A stretch of DNA of 64,000 nt from Dethiobacter sp. (GTDB taxonomy: Bacteria; Bacillota; Dethiobacteria; Dethiobacterales; Dethiobacteraceae), in NCBI GenBank assembly GCA_018333635.1, contig JAGXTL010000010.1:55895-119894 (forward strand). Reading direction: 5' to 3'. How positions within the stretch are numbered: the stretch's first letter is position 1; each line of letters begins with the position of its first letter. The position numbers and the translations under genes are program-made. Positions 18,770 to 28,337 of this stretch are shown here, piece after piece. Below the pieces are notes generated by a model, which was given only the letters and a program-made list of their open reading frames with translations, did no database searches and had not been told where the DNA came from.

Positions 18770-20947
18770 ATGAAAGTTTATAGAATGGAGTTGGCCGGTA
18801 GGGAGCTGACAATCGAGACCGGACGCATTGCAAAACAGGCAAATGGTGCTGTTTTGGTGCGTTACGGTGATACGGTCATGCTTTCAACTGCCACCGCTTC
18901 AGCCGAACCTAGGGAAGGAATTGACTTTTTCCCGATGACGGTTGATTATGAAGAGCGCCTTTATGCGGTAGGTAAAATCCCGGGAGGTTTTATTAAGCGG
19001 GAAGGACGACCTACTGAAAAAGCTATTTTGGCCTCCCGACTTACAGATCGTCCGTGTCGTCCGCTGTTTCCCAAAGGCTTTCGTAATTCCGTGCATCTTG
19101 TGACAACAGTTTTGTCTGTCGATCAGGACACCCCTCTTGAAGTGTTGTCGATTTGTGGTGCATCTGCAGCACTGTCGCTCTCGAATATCCCTTTTGCCGG
19201 ACCAATTGCTGCTGTATTAGTTGGTTGGGTAGACGGAAAGCCGGTTATTAATCCGACGAAACAACAAGCTGAAGTATCGCGCTTGCATCTAGTGGTTGCC
19301 AGTACTCGTGATGCCATTATGATGGTGGAAGCCGGTGCTCACGAATTGACGGAAGAAGAAATTCTTGAAGCAATCATGACAGGACATGACGCAAACAGAG
19401 AGATTGTTGCTTTGCTGGAGCAGATGGTGGCTGAACTCGGTAAAGAGAAGATGCAGGTAAAAACGTTTGAACCTGACGCCGGCATTGCTACAGAAGTCCG
19501 GGCTTTTTCTGGAGAAAGGCTTAAAGAAGCAGTGCGAACTGTGGAAAAACAGGCTCGGGAGGCAGCTATTGATGCCGCTAAAGCGGAAGCAGTGGCGCAC
19601 TTTGCTGAAAAATATGCGGAAAAGGACAAGGATGTCCGTGCTTGTTTTGATAATTTAGTCAAAGAAACAATGCGTACCATGATTATTAAAGAAAACTTGC
19701 GCCCCGACGGACGCAAGGCTGATGAAATACGGCAAATCAGCTGTGAAACAGGCATTTTGCCACGGACACACGGGTCAGGTCTTTTTACCCGCGGTCAGAC
19801 CCAAGTATTGAATATCTGTACTTTAGGAACGCCCAGTGAAGCGCAGCGCCTAGACGGACTTGGACTGGAAGAATCCAAACGCTATATGCATCATTACAAT
19901 TTCCCGCCCTATAGCGTGGGTGAAGCCGGGTTTATGCGCGGCGCCAGCCGGCGCGATATTGGGCACGGCGCCTTGGCTGAGCGGGCACTTCTGCCTGTAC
20001 TGCCGTCTGAAGAAGATTTTCCGTATACTATTCGTCTCGTCTCGGAAGTGGTCGAATCAAACGGTTCGACGTCGATGGGTAGTGTCTGTGGCTCAACCCT
20101 TTCTCTGATGGACGCAGGTGTGCCGATCAAGAAAACTGTCTCCGGCGTTGCGATGGGTCTCATTAAAGAAGGGGATCAGGTGGCTATTCTCAGTGATATT
20201 CAAGGGATGGAAGATTTTCTGGGAGATATGGATTTTAAAGTGGCAGGAACGAAAGACGGAATTACCGCACTGCAAATGGATATCAAAATTAAAGGGTTAT
20301 CAAGGGGAATTTTGGCTCAAGCATTAGCTCAGGCAAAGCTTGGCTATATGCATATCATGCAGAAAATGCTCGATGTCATTCCTGAGCCCAGAGCGGAAAT
20401 GTCTCCCTATGCTCCCCGGATTATCACCATGCATATTCATCCCGATAAAATTAGGGATGTGATTGGTCCGGGCGGCAAAATGATTAATAAAATAGTCGCA
20501 GAAACAGGTGCAGAGATTGATATTGAGCCGGATGGCACCGTTTATATTGCTGCTATAAATACAGCAAGCGGCCTGAGGGCGCAGCAGATAATTGAAGGAC
20601 TTACAAAGGAAGTATTGCCGGGCGAAGTTTATCTTGGTAAAGTTACCAGGGTAGAAAAATACGGAGCTTTTGTAGAAATTCTGCCTGGAAAAGATGGACT
20701 CGTTCATATTTCCCGCTTAGCGCATGAACGGGTGGAAAAGACGGAGGATGTCGTCAATCTAGGTGATGAAGTTACAGTAAAAGTAATCGGTATTGACGAC
20801 CGTGGTCGGATAGACTTGTCGCGCAGAGCCGCCATTCCAAACGAACACGGAGAAATGGTGGAAGAAGAACCGGCCCAACGCCGTGAAGAAAGACGCGATC
20901 GCCGTCCAAGTAACGACAGAGACAGGCGTCCCCCAAGGAGAACATAA
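18770..20947 (+). CDS. pnp: Polynucleotide phosphorylase
   Basis: 3'-5' phosphorolytic exoribonuclease of the degradosome. Two RNase PH domains ([40 protein letters not shown] split over two conserved blocks), then KH ([13 protein letters not shown]) and S1 ([26 protein letters not shown]). ATG at 18770 ([13 protein letters not shown]) is chosen: AGAGAGG lies about 9 bases upstream, while the longer frame runs through the terminator hairpin. 725 residues, with an Arg/Asp-rich tail. Confidence 0.96.
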   Translation: MKVYRMELAGRELTIETGRIAKQANGAVLVRYGDTVMLSTATASAEPREGIDFFPMTVDYEERLYAVGKIPGGFIKREGRPTEKAILASRLTDRPCRPLFPKGFRNSVHLVTTVLSVDQDTPLEVLSICGASAALSLSNIPFAGPIAAVLVGWVDGKPVINPTKQQAEVSRLHLVVASTRDAIMMVEAGAHELTEEEILEAIMTGHDANREIVALLEQMVAELGKEKMQVKTFEPDAGIATEVRAFSGERLKEAVRTVEKQAREAAIDAAKAEAVAHFAEKYAEKDKDVRACFDNLVKETMRTMIIKENLRPDGRKADEIRQISCETGILPRTHGSGLFTRGQTQVLNICTLGTPSEAQRLDGLGLEESKRYMHHYNFPPYSVGEAGFMRGASRRDIGHGALAERALLPVLPSEEDFPYTIRLVSEVVESNGSTSMGSVCGSTLSLMDAGVPIKKTVSGVAMGLIKEGDQVAILSDIQGMEDFLGDMDFKVAGTKDGITALQMDIKIKGLSRGILAQALAQAKLGYMHIMQKMLDVIPEPRAEMSPYAPRIITMHIHPDKIRDVIGPGGKMINKIVAETGAEIDIEPDGTVYIAAINTASGLRAQQIIEGLTKEVLPGEVYLGKVTRVEKYGAFVEILPGKDGLVHISRLAHERVEKTEDVVNLGDEVTVKVIGIDDRGRIDLSRRAAIPNEHGEMVEEEPAQRREERRDRRPSNDRDRRPPRRT

Positions 20948-20970
20948 ACTAAAGTTTATGTTCTTTTTTT
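20941..20970 (+). terminator. Terminator overlapping the pnp stop codon
   Basis: AACATAAACT, loop AA, AGTTTATGTT, then C and seven T. The stem includes the last pnp codons. Confidence 0.85.
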
Positions 20971-21041
20971 GTGCAGGAGAAGGTATCTTGTTTTTCAGAT
21001 GTAGAGGGCTAGGTTTTAACGAGAGGCCGCACTTCAACAAT

Positions 21042-21075
21042 CCCCTCTCCCTCTGGGAGAGGGTTAGGGTGAGGG
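21042..21075 (+). repeat. CCCTCTCCC palindromic intergenic repeat, copy 1
   Basis: CCCCTCTCCC, CTCT-type loop, GGGAGAGGG, then TTAGGGTGAGGG. Identical core to copies at 43184, 43259 and 55111 and, in opposite orientation, 43036. A partial extra GGGTGAGG follows. Confidence 0.85.
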
Positions 21076-21215
21076 CAAGGGTGAGGAAGAGGGACTGAAT
21101 CTTCGAGCAAATTTGAATTCAGAGATTATCTTAGAGCAATAAGAGCGGCACTCACAGAATTCGCTAGTTTTAATATTATAAAGCAAATAACTTTTTGCTG
21201 GGAGGGGAAAGGCTA

Positions 21216-22223
21216 GTGAAAAAATGGTCAAAGTTTTTGCTTTTGGGGTTGGTTTTCGTAATGAGCGTAAGCGCGTTGGGAGGATGTGCGCCTCAGGAGG
21301 GACTGACAAAAGTTAGGCTCAATGAGGTAACACGCTCCGTATTTTTCGCGCCGCTGTACGCTTCAATTAATCTAGGCTATTTTGCCGAGGAAGGGCTCGA
21401 GCTGGAGCTGACTACCGGACAGGGGGCAGACAAGGTGATGACAGCCTTACTGTCTGGTCAGGCAGATATTGGCTTTATGGGTCCGGAAGCCACAATCTAT
21501 GTTTTTAACCAGGGACAGGAAGATTATGTGGTAAATTTTGCTCAACTGACTAAGCGTGACGGGTCTTTTCTGGTGGGCAGGGAGCCGAATCCTGATTTTA
21601 GCTGGGAAGACGTGCGCGGAACGAGCATTATCGGCGGCAGAAGAGGCGGTATGCCGCTGATGACTCTGGAGTACGTGCTAAAGAAGCACAACATTATGCC
21701 GGGTGAAGACGTGGAAGTACTTACGCATATTCAGTTTCCGTTGATGGCCGGCGCGTTCACCGGAGGAGAAGGGGATTACGTTACACTCTTTGAGCCGGTG
21801 GCAACCAAGGTAGAGTCGGAGGGTGTCGGCTACGTGGTAGCTTCAGTCGGTAAGGATAGCGGCGAAATTCCCTATACAGTTTTTTCAGCGCGCAAGAGCT
21901 TGCTGACAAGCAACCCGGAGTTAATCCAGAAGTTCACAAATGCAATTTACCGTGGTCAACTCTGGGTGAAGGAAAATAAGCCGGAGGAAATAGCACGCGT
22001 TATTAGTCCCTCATTCCCAGATGCAGATGAGGTGATGTTGGCTAATGCGGTTCGGCGTTATAAAGAAATTGATGCCTGGGCCGCAACACCTATCTTTACT
22101 GAAGAAGCATTTGATAGGCTGCAAAACATTATGGAGACAGCCGGGGAACTGGATAAGCGCGCGCCTTATGTCAACTTGGTGACAAACAAGTTCGCGCTTA
22201 GGGCAACAGAATTGCTGCCCTAA
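21216..22223 (+). CDS. ABC transporter substrate-binding lipoprotein, SsuA/TauA/ThiY-like (NMT1) family
   Basis: Extracytoplasmic binding protein for a small organic or anionic ligand. Lipoprotein signal ending SALGGC (Cys about residue 23). The pattern RSVFFAPLYASINLGYFAEEGLELEL and ADIGFMGPEA is typical of the NMT1/SsuA fold. GTG at 21216 follows GGAGGGGAAAGG; 335 residues. A possible -10 TATTAT lies at 21174-21179. No riboswitch such as a THI-box was recognised upstream and no pathway genes are adjacent, so the ligand (sulfonate, nitrate, pyrimidine or other) cannot be set. Confidence 0.85.
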   Translation: MKKWSKFLLLGLVFVMSVSALGGCAPQEGLTKVRLNEVTRSVFFAPLYASINLGYFAEEGLELELTTGQGADKVMTALLSGQADIGFMGPEATIYVFNQGQEDYVVNFAQLTKRDGSFLVGREPNPDFSWEDVRGTSIIGGRRGGMPLMTLEYVLKKHNIMPGEDVEVLTHIQFPLMAGAFTGGEGDYVTLFEPVATKVESEGVGYVVASVGKDSGEIPYTVFSARKSLLTSNPELIQKFTNAIYRGQLWVKENKPEEIARVISPSFPDADEVMLANAVRRYKEIDAWAATPIFTEEAFDRLQNIMETAGELDKRAPYVNLVTNKFALRATELLP

Positions 22224-22244
22224 TTGAAAAGAGGGGGGAGCAGC

Positions 22245-23018
22245 GTGCTGCCGTCATCGCTCGTTAAAATCCAAAATATCGCTATGATATTTCACAGTGC
22301 TGAAGGAGAGACGGTTGCTCTTAAAGACTTTTCTTTAGAGATCCAACATGGAGAGTTTATCAGTATGGTGGGTCCGAGCGGCTGCGGCAAGTCAACATTG
22401 TTAAATATACTTGCTGGTTTGTTAAAACCTACATCCGGCTCAGTCTTTATCAAAAACCAGAAAGTTAACGCTCCCACTTTCCAGGTAGGGTATATGCCAC
22501 AAAGTGACCAGTTGTTTGAATGGCGTACTATTTGGCAAAACGTGCTCCTCGGCTTAGAAGTGCAAAAGAAAGTCAATGCAAAAACAGAAGAAGCGGCAGC
22601 AAGGCTGCTGAAGCGCTATGGTTTGGTTGATTTCAAAAATGCCTATCCCAGCCAGTTGTCCGGGGGAATGCGCCAGCGTGCAGCGTTAATTCGCACGCTG
22701 GCCATTAGTCCGGAAATCCTGTTGCTGGACGAAGCCTTTTCAGCTTTGGATTATCAAACCAGATTGGTGGTAGCAGATGAAGTCAAGCAGATTATTGTCA
22801 GTGAAAACAAGACGGCTATCCTCGTTACACACGACATCTCCGAGGCAATCAGTATGGCTGACCGTGTTGTTGTTTTTAGCAGGAGACCGGGCTCAGTTAA
22901 AAATATCCACACTATAACTCTTAGCTGCCAAGGCAATACACCGTTAAAACGGCGGGAGGCTGTTGAATTTAAGGATTATTTCCAGAAAATTTGGAAGGAA
23001 CTGGATATACATGTCTAA
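22245..23018 (+). CDS. ABC transporter ATP-binding protein, SsuB/TauB-like
   Basis: Walker A GPSGCGKST, Q-loop YMPQSDQLFEW, signature LSGGMRQR, Walker B LLLDEAFSALD and H-loop LVTHD: a complete importer ATPase. GTG at 22245 is preceded by GAGGGGGGAG; the in-frame TTG at 22224 sits before that site and is rejected. 257 residues. Works with the binding protein upstream and permease downstream. Confidence 0.92.
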   Translation: MLPSSLVKIQNIAMIFHSAEGETVALKDFSLEIQHGEFISMVGPSGCGKSTLLNILAGLLKPTSGSVFIKNQKVNAPTFQVGYMPQSDQLFEWRTIWQNVLLGLEVQKKVNAKTEEAAARLLKRYGLVDFKNAYPSQLSGGMRQRAALIRTLAISPEILLLDEAFSALDYQTRLVVADEVKQIIVSENKTAILVTHDISEAISMADRVVVFSRRPGSVKNIHTITLSCQGNTPLKRREAVEFKDYFQKIWKELDIHV

Positions 23019-23826
23019 GCAGACTGTAAGTACCATTTTCTCGCCTGACCACTATGCGTATTTGAAAAGACAAAAAAATCATCGGCAGAAAGTCTTCTTG
23101 ATGCAGATATTTCTTTTGATTGGATTAGTGGCATTCTGGGAAATCGGTGCGAATCAGCGTTGGCTAGATCCATTCATAACTAGTCAGCCGTCCAGGATCG
23201 TGAGAACATTAATAAATCTGCATAACGAAGGATCTCTCTATAAACATGTGGGCGTAACTGTGTTTACTACAGTTGCCGGCTTTACGCTGGGCACAATTTG
23301 CGGGACTGCTGTTGCCGTAGTTCTTTGGTGGTCAAAATTTATCTCTGCAGTTTTAGATCCGTTTCTTGTGGTGTTAAATAGTTTGCCCAAAATTGCTCTT
23401 GGTCCGATTATTATTGTTTGGGCAGGTTCCGGCGTTACCGCTATTTTGGTTATGGCATTGCTAATCTCAGTGGTGGTAACTATTTTAGGAGTTTACGCAG
23501 GATTTTCCCAGGTTGATGCTGATAAGATAAAACTGCTCAAAACGTTTGGCGCCAGTAAGTGGCAGATTCTTGGCAAAGTAATTCTTCCGGCGAGCGTGCC
23601 CACCATTATCGCAGCGTTAAAGATCAATGTAGGACTTTCTTGGGTCGGCGTAATCGTGGGTGAATTTTTAGTTTCCAGAGCAGGGCTTGGTTACTTGATT
23701 GTTTATGGCGGCCAAGTATTTAGGCTGGATTTAGTGATGACCAGTGTGATAATTCTGGCAGTTGCTGCCGCTTTAATGTATCAGGCGATAGTAGTTTTGG
23801 AAAAGATTGCCCTTAAATGGCGCTGA
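23011..23826 (+). CDS. ABC transporter permease, SsuC/TauC-like
   Basis: 271 residues, about six membrane segments, with the permease EAA loop LLKTFGASKWQILGKVILPAS. ATG at 23011 overlaps the ATPase stop by 8 bases, with AAGGA upstream. It completes the three-gene importer. An extended frame from 22963 is rejected as overlap with the ATPase. Confidence 0.92.
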   Translation: MSKQTVSTIFSPDHYAYLKRQKNHRQKVFLMQIFLLIGLVAFWEIGANQRWLDPFITSQPSRIVRTLINLHNEGSLYKHVGVTVFTTVAGFTLGTICGTAVAVVLWWSKFISAVLDPFLVVLNSLPKIALGPIIIVWAGSGVTAILVMALLISVVVTILGVYAGFSQVDADKIKLLKTFGASKWQILGKVILPASVPTIIAALKINVGLSWVGVIVGEFLVSRAGLGYLIVYGGQVFRLDLVMTSVIILAVAAALMYQAIVVLEKIALKWR

Positions 23827-23867
23827 GCTATTTCCAGAATAAAGTAGAAAGCAATTTTCTGTGATTG

Positions 23868-23898
23868 AGAACAGTCTGGCTTAAGCCGGCCTGTTCTT
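23868..23898 (+). terminator. Hairpin after the ABC transporter
   Basis: AGAACAG...GGC, loop TTAA, GCC...CTGTTCT with a TCT/GGC internal mismatch; only a weak T tract follows. Confidence 0.5.
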
Positions 23899-23961
23899 AT
23901 TTGCTGAGAAAACGCATAAAATTTTAGTGGAAATCAGCTATTGCAGGAAAGAAGGTCGTCT

Positions 23962-24690
23962 ATGTTGCGTGAAAGACGGGTAAAAAAAAGAAAGCTGCGA
24001 TTTTTGCTTTTCTTAGTCGTTGCCTTTCTGCTGCTGCTGCTGATTTTACACAGACAAATCATTCAGGGAGTGTTCTCTCCCACTACAAAAGGAGTATATT
24101 ATCACATCGAAACTGAAGAAAAAGCGGTGACATTTACTTTTGATGTTGTTTGGGAACCAGGGGAAACAGGACGGATTCTTGAAATTCTTGATCGCTATAA
24201 TATTCGTGCCACGTTTTTTTTAACCGGCACGTGGGTTCGCTACAACCCTGATCTGGCTAGGGAAATTCTGTTGCGCGGTCATGAAATAGGGCATCACGGA
24301 TATTCCCATAAGCGTCTGACAGAACAGGAAGACAAAGGTTTAGCCGCAGAATTTGCACTGATGGAAGAAACTTTGCGGGAAGAGTTGCAGGTCAGGACGG
24401 TTTTATTTCGACCGCCTTATGGAGAAGTGGATCAGCGATTGTTTAATTTTGCTTCAGAGCAAGGGTATACAACAGTGCTATGGAGTATTGACCCTCATGA
24501 TTGGCTAAATCCGGGAGTCGATAAAATTATCAGCCGTGTTCTCAAAAATGCGCATAACGGAGCGATTATTTTGTTTCATACTAATGCCACGCAGGCGGTA
24601 GAGGCGCTGCCGGTAATTATCCAGAGTTTGAAAATGAAGGGGTATCAAATTATTCCGTTCACACAATTGATGGCAACCGGAAAGGGGTAA
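23962..24690 (+). CDS. Polysaccharide deacetylase (NodB domain), PdaB-like
   Basis: Single N-terminal membrane anchor (about residues 14-35) and an exported NodB domain. Motif 1 reads TFDVVWE (the family has TFDDG or, in PdaB-type proteins, TFDxxW), motif 2 HEIGHHGYSH, motif 3 FRPPYGEVD, motif 4 LWSIDPHDW and final ILFHTN. Metal-binding His pair retained. ATG at 23962 follows GGAAAGAAGG. 242 residues. It is probably a peptidoglycan N-deacetylase linked to sporulation, by similarity to PdaB; that role is inference. Confidence 0.85.
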   Translation: MLRERRVKKRKLRFLLFLVVAFLLLLLILHRQIIQGVFSPTTKGVYYHIETEEKAVTFTFDVVWEPGETGRILEILDRYNIRATFFLTGTWVRYNPDLAREILLRGHEIGHHGYSHKRLTEQEDKGLAAEFALMEETLREELQVRTVLFRPPYGEVDQRLFNFASEQGYTTVLWSIDPHDWLNPGVDKIISRVLKNAHNGAIILFHTNATQAVEALPVIIQSLKMKGYQIIPFTQLMATGKG

Positions 24691-24696
24691 GGAAGA

Positions 24697-25719
24697 ATGC
24701 TGCGTTACAGGCATTTTAGCGTACTTGCCGGCAAGCGAGTCATAAGTAGCTTGCTTTTGCTGCTTTTCTTGCCGGTGGCGTTTCAAGGTTGCGGGCGGAT
24801 GAATTGGCAAAGAAAGCAGCTGGTTAAAGCCAATGTGCTGTTAAACGGTAATAATTTAGGCGGGCTTACTGTTGAGGAAGCAGGTGGAGTGCTAAATAGC
24901 TTGGCCAGGGAATTGCGGGTGGATGCGGTGAATGCAGTGATTGATCCGGTAACAAAAGGGGTAATCCCTGATTTAAGCGGAATTGAGCTTGATGTGGAGG
25001 CAACCTTGAGCTTGGTGATGCAGGCTAAGGCAGGCACGAAAGTAGAACCGGTTATGATTGACCTGCCCGCAGAAGTAAGCTTAGCATCATTTCCCCTGCT
25101 ACCTGTCTATCAAGGCAATTCTCTGAAGCCACAGGTAGCTTTCCTGATTAATGTGGCATGGGGCAATGAATATCTGCAGGAGATGCTGGAAGTGCTCCAG
25201 GCAGCAGATGTGGGAGCAACTTTCTTTCTGGTTGGCAGGTGGGTGCGGGAAAACCAGGAGATGGCTCGGTTGCTAGGCGCTTCCGGGTTTGAATTGGCAA
25301 ATCACGGTTATTCCGATCTTCTCAGTATGAGTAAGGCAGGTTTTTCTGAGGCACTAAATGATATTAAAAAAGCCAACGAGATTATAGTTGAAATATGCGG
25401 CGTTCGTCCCATCTTCTTTAGTCCTCACAAGGGGGAATTGAGTGAGAATGTTTTAAAAGCAGCTGCGGAGGAAAGAAATCGGACGGTGCTATGGACAGTT
25501 GACACGGTGGACTGGAAACTCCCCGGTGTAGAAGTAATGTCTGAGAAAATTTTTGCTAATGCTGCCGGTGGCAGTCTAATTCTGATGCATCCCACAGCAC
25601 AGACGGCTGAGTTGCTGCGGCAGGTTATTCCGGCGCTGCGGGCAGCAGGGCTTGAACCTGTCTCCTTATCTGAATTGCTTTGTCCTTCGAGAAGCAGATT
25701 GGGTGTGAAAACACCTTGA
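24697..25719 (+). CDS. ylxY: YlxY-like polysaccharide deacetylase
   Basis: The segment AFLINVAWGNEYLQEML is nearly the same as in B. subtilis YlxY, which also lies downstream of pnp. N-terminal signal or lipoprotein-like segment ending FQGC (imperfect lipobox). NodB domain from about residue 145: TFFLVGRWVREN, ELANHGYSD, FFSPHKGELSE, LWTVDTVDW, LILMHPT. Motif 1 has NVAWG in place of the Asp-Asp-Gly metal site and motif 2 has NHGYSD rather than HxxxH, so catalysis may be lost, as suspected for YlxY. 340 residues, 6 bases after the preceding deacetylase. Confidence 0.88.
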   Translation: MLRYRHFSVLAGKRVISSLLLLLFLPVAFQGCGRMNWQRKQLVKANVLLNGNNLGGLTVEEAGGVLNSLARELRVDAVNAVIDPVTKGVIPDLSGIELDVEATLSLVMQAKAGTKVEPVMIDLPAEVSLASFPLLPVYQGNSLKPQVAFLINVAWGNEYLQEMLEVLQAADVGATFFLVGRWVRENQEMARLLGASGFELANHGYSDLLSMSKAGFSEALNDIKKANEIIVEICGVRPIFFSPHKGELSENVLKAAAEERNRTVLWTVDTVDWKLPGVEVMSEKIFANAAGGSLILMHPTAQTAELLRQVIPALRAAGLEPVSLSELLCPSRSRLGVKTP

Positions 25720-26555
25720 AAAGAAACAATAACTCCGTAAATTTTTACTTTCTGAAGCTCAGCACGATTCTCTTGATTTTACTGGCGGCACTGATTGCTT
25801 TTTTTTCTTTAAACCTGGGGATTATGATTACGCGTCATCTCTATGGTGTTAAACCGGGTGTTACCTTGCAGGACGTTGCCATGGAGCGAATGTTGCAGAG
25901 CGAAGTTCGTCAGATGGTTGAACGGATGGCGAACTCTTTAGATCGGAAACCGCGTAATGCACGTTTTGACCGTGCAAACAAAGTGATCATCCCTGAGTTG
26001 CCAGGCAGAAAAGTAGATGTGCTCACCACTATTGATGCGGTTATGACTGCTCAAGAGGGAGAAATAGTTGAGCTTGCGATAATAACACTGGATCCGGAAA
26101 TCACAAGCGAATTATTCCAGTCAATCAACAATAAAATTGCCGCGTATAGTACGAGCGGCGGCGGCAGCGCAGGCCGGACAGACAATCTATATTTGGCGGC
26201 GAAATATATGAACGGGGTTATTCTGGCGCCCGGAGACGTCTTTTCTTTTAACAAGGAAACGGGGCCGCGCACTCTGGAGCGTGGCTATAGTATGGCACCT
26301 GTGGTGGGGGGCATGGGGATAGGAGGCGGCGTCTGTCAGGTAGTAACCACAATTTACAATGCGGCATTGGCAGCTGGGCTGGAAATTGTTGAACGACACC
26401 GACACAGTATCCCGGTTGGCTATGCGCCTCCCGGAAGGGACGCAACCGTAACAGACTATATAGATTTTAAATTTCGCAATTCCACAGACAAATATATTCA
26501 GATACGCTCTGGAGCGGGGGGAGGTCATGTTTGGGTTCAGCTTTGGAGCCAGTAG
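25716..26555 (+). CDS. VanW-domain membrane-anchored protein
   Basis: One N-terminal membrane segment (about residues 12-35), a PG_binding_4-like linker, and a C-terminal VanW domain: FNKETGPRTLERGYSMAPVV, GGGVCQVVTTIYNAALAAGL and RHRHSIPVGYAPPGRDATV. The VanW cysteine is present. TTG at 25716 overlaps the previous stop (TTGA), typical coupling; an in-frame TTG at 25680 would begin inside ylxY. 279 residues. VanW proteins are peptidoglycan-associated with no settled activity; the neighbourhood suggests spore or cell-wall function. Confidence 0.85.
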   Translation: MKRNNNSVNFYFLKLSTILLILLAALIAFFSLNLGIMITRHLYGVKPGVTLQDVAMERMLQSEVRQMVERMANSLDRKPRNARFDRANKVIIPELPGRKVDVLTTIDAVMTAQEGEIVELAIITLDPEITSELFQSINNKIAAYSTSGGGSAGRTDNLYLAAKYMNGVILAPGDVFSFNKETGPRTLERGYSMAPVVGGMGIGGGVCQVVTTIYNAALAAGLEIVERHRHSIPVGYAPPGRDATVTDYIDFKFRNSTDKYIQIRSGAGGGHVWVQLWSQ

Positions 26556-26556
26556 C

Positions 26557-26585
26557 TTGACAACTATAAACAAAGGCGTTAGAGT
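26557..26585 (+). promoter_or_regulatory. Candidate promoter for dut
   Basis: Consensus TTGACA (26557-26562), 17-base spacer, TAGAGT (26580-26585). Perfect -35 and spacing, moderate -10. Confidence 0.45.
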
Positions 26586-26616
26586 GGGGAAGAAAAATCA
26601 ATGAAGGAGTGGGCAT

Positions 26617-27069
26617 ATGGAAGCAACTCTTTTTATCTGCAAACTTCCCCAGGCAACAGATCTGCCGTTGCCACGCTATTTGACGGAAGATGCTGCCGGA
26701 TTAGATCTGTCGGCGGCTAACACTAGTCCGCTGGTGTTATTGCCTTCTCAGCGGATTCTTATCCCTACGGGATTACAAATTGCCGTTCCTCGAGGCTTTG
26801 AGGCCCAGATTCGTCCTCGCAGCGGGTTGGCGCTAAAGCACGGCATTTTTGTGCTAAACAGTCCCGGGACAATTGATGCAGACTACAGAGGCGAAGTAAT
26901 GATAATTTTAGCCAACTTTGGAAAATTGCCCTTCGTGATAGCCAGAGGTGATAGAATTGCTCAGCTCGTATTGGCTAAATTGGCCAGAGCAATTTGCTGT
27001 GAATGCGAAACTCTGCCGGAAACAAAGCGGGGGGAAGGAGGATTTGGACATACCGGACTTTATGGCTAA
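26617..27069 (+). CDS. dut: Deoxyuridine 5'-triphosphate nucleotidohydrolase
   Basis: Hydrolyses dUTP to dUMP. All five trimeric dUTPase motifs are visible: [42 protein letters not shown] and [10 protein letters not shown]. 150 residues, usual length. ATG follows GAAGGAGTG. Confidence 0.97.
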   Translation: MEATLFICKLPQATDLPLPRYLTEDAAGLDLSAANTSPLVLLPSQRILIPTGLQIAVPRGFEAQIRPRSGLALKHGIFVLNSPGTIDADYRGEVMIILANFGKLPFVIARGDRIAQLVLAKLARAICCECETLPETKRGEGGFGHTGLYG

Positions 27070-27084
27070 GGAGGTAAAGCTGAT

Positions 27085-27408
27085 TTGCTTGATTTGCTAA
27101 CGGTTGTTACCTTGGTAGTGCTTTCCGTTTTTTTACGTATTCAAAACAAAAAAAGAGTGGAATCACACAAACTGCCTGAGCATAGTAAGCCTTCCCTCTT
27201 TTCAGAGGCGTTGCAGGAGTTGATTGCCACAGCAGGCGGCATATATCTTTCCTTGGTTTTACTGGTTACATTCCTGCAAATTAATCTTGCTGATAAATGG
27301 CAGATCTACGAAGTTAAAATGGATCCCCTTGCTTTCATCGCACTTTCCCTGGCATTGATTCAACCGCTTGCGCTGCGGTTTTATCGGCTGCTCAAGGGGG
27401 ATCGCTAG
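27085..27408 (+). CDS. Small membrane protein of unknown function
   Basis: 107 residues with an N-terminal hydrophobic stretch (1-18), a second at about 48-70 and a third at about 80-98, separated by basic loops. TTG at 27085 is preceded by AAGGAGGT. No family recognised. It lies between dut and ylmC, one base from the latter, and is probably co-translated. Confidence 0.7.
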   Translation: MLDLLTVVTLVVLSVFLRIQNKKRVESHKLPEHSKPSLFSEALQELIATAGGIYLSLVLLVTFLQINLADKWQIYEVKMDPLAFIALSLALIQPLALRFYRLLKGDR

Positions 27409-27409
27409 G

Positions 27410-27667
27410 ATGGAACTTTCGCAGTTAGCGAAAAAAGAAATTATAAATCTTTATGACGGTTCCAGGTTAGGCTATATTGCCGATTCCGATTTGGTTATAG
27501 ATGAAGCCACCGGTGAGATTCACTCCATCATCATTGTGCCTAGAGGCGCAAAGCTCAGAGGTGTACGTGAACTGTCCATCCCTTGGGCAGCTATTAAAAA
27601 AATTGGCGAAGAAGTTTTAATAGTCGAGTTGTTACCTGAGAGAAACGTTAGTCGCAAATCTTTTTGA
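27410..27667 (+). CDS. YlmC/YmxH family PRC-barrel sporulation protein
   Basis: 85 residues: LAKKEIINLYDGSRLGYIADSDLVID and PWAAIKKIGEEVLIVEL match the YlmC/YmxH family (PRC-barrel), which in Bacillus lies close to pnp and ylxY. The internal ATG at 27410 is the start; the longer frame from 27368 overlaps the upstream gene. Expected to be linked to sporulation; molecular role unknown. Confidence 0.85.
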   Translation: MELSQLAKKEIINLYDGSRLGYIADSDLVIDEATGEIHSIIIVPRGAKLRGVRELSIPWAAIKKIGEEVLIVELLPERNVSRKSF

Positions 27668-27696
27668 ATTGCCGCAACCCAAAACCGTACGTCTAA

Positions 27697-27776
27697 CGAT
27701 TTGAGTGCCGTGCGAGTATTCGCCTGAAAGGCGAATCGCACATGGCAGATTCAAATCGAATAAGTCGATTTGAATA
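27697..27776 (+). promoter_or_regulatory. Leader with mutually exclusive hairpins before the stress-like gene
   Basis: TCAAATCG (27751-27758) can pair with CGATTTGA upstream (27697-27704), closing a long stem that also contains ATTCGCC/GGCGAAT, or with CGATTTGA downstream (27766-27773), extended to 11 bp by ATTCAAATCGA/TCGATTTGAAT. The two folds exclude each other. No T-run follows. Confidence 0.55.
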
Positions 27777-27838
27777 ATACTCTCCCTGACGGAGACAATA
27801 TGAAAGAAATTAGCTGTCGACAATAGGGAGGGTTAAAG

Positions 27839-28324
27839 ATGTCACAGACGGTTGTAGGTTTGTTTGGCTTTAGAGAACAGGCTGAGGAAGCTATTCGCGA
27901 ACTAAGAGCGCGTGAGTTTGACTATCAGGACATATCGTTGGTGGTCAGAGATAAAAAGGAAGGCGGCGACGACAGAAACGCCGCTTTCGAACGACAGAAC
28001 TTAGCGGACGGCACTGCTGCAGGCGGCGCAATTGGCGGCTTGACTGGTCTTTTAGCCGGAGTAGGCGCATTGTTAATTCCGGGCATTGGTCCAATCATAG
28101 CGGCCGGGCCTTTAGCCGGAGCTTTGACCGGTATGGTAACAGGCGGGATTGCCGGCGGATTGATTGACTACGGCATTCCCGAAGAAGAAGGTGAGCACTA
28201 TGAACAGGAGATACACAAAGGCAGCGTTTTGGTGGCAGTAGAAACTGATGATGATGGGCTGGCGGAAGAAGTAGCAGCTATTTTTCGAGAAAACGGTGCT
28301 CATAAAACAAAGAAACATGATTAA
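27839..28324 (+). CDS. General stress protein 17M-like, glycine-rich
   Basis: 161 residues. The N-terminal segment VVGLFGFREQAEEAIRELRAREFDYQDIS matches the general stress protein 17M-like domain (YflT type). A hydrophobic, Gly/Ala-rich hairpin (about residues 58-108) is followed by an acidic second alpha-beta segment, KGSVLVAVETDDDGLAEEV. The hydrophobic core is of the glycine-zipper type and may insert in membranes. ATG follows GGGAGGG; own terminator downstream. Function in stress is inference from the family. Confidence 0.8.
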   Translation: MSQTVVGLFGFREQAEEAIRELRAREFDYQDISLVVRDKKEGGDDRNAAFERQNLADGTAAGGAIGGLTGLLAGVGALLIPGIGPIIAAGPLAGALTGMVTGGIAGGLIDYGIPEEEGEHYEQEIHKGSVLVAVETDDDGLAEEVAAIFRENGAHKTKKHD

Positions 28325-28337
28325 AATACAGGAATGT

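Noticed and set aside
21076..21215. Riboswitch (such as a thiamine element) upstream of the ABC importer
   Set aside because: No conserved riboswitch core or terminator/antiterminator arrangement was seen.
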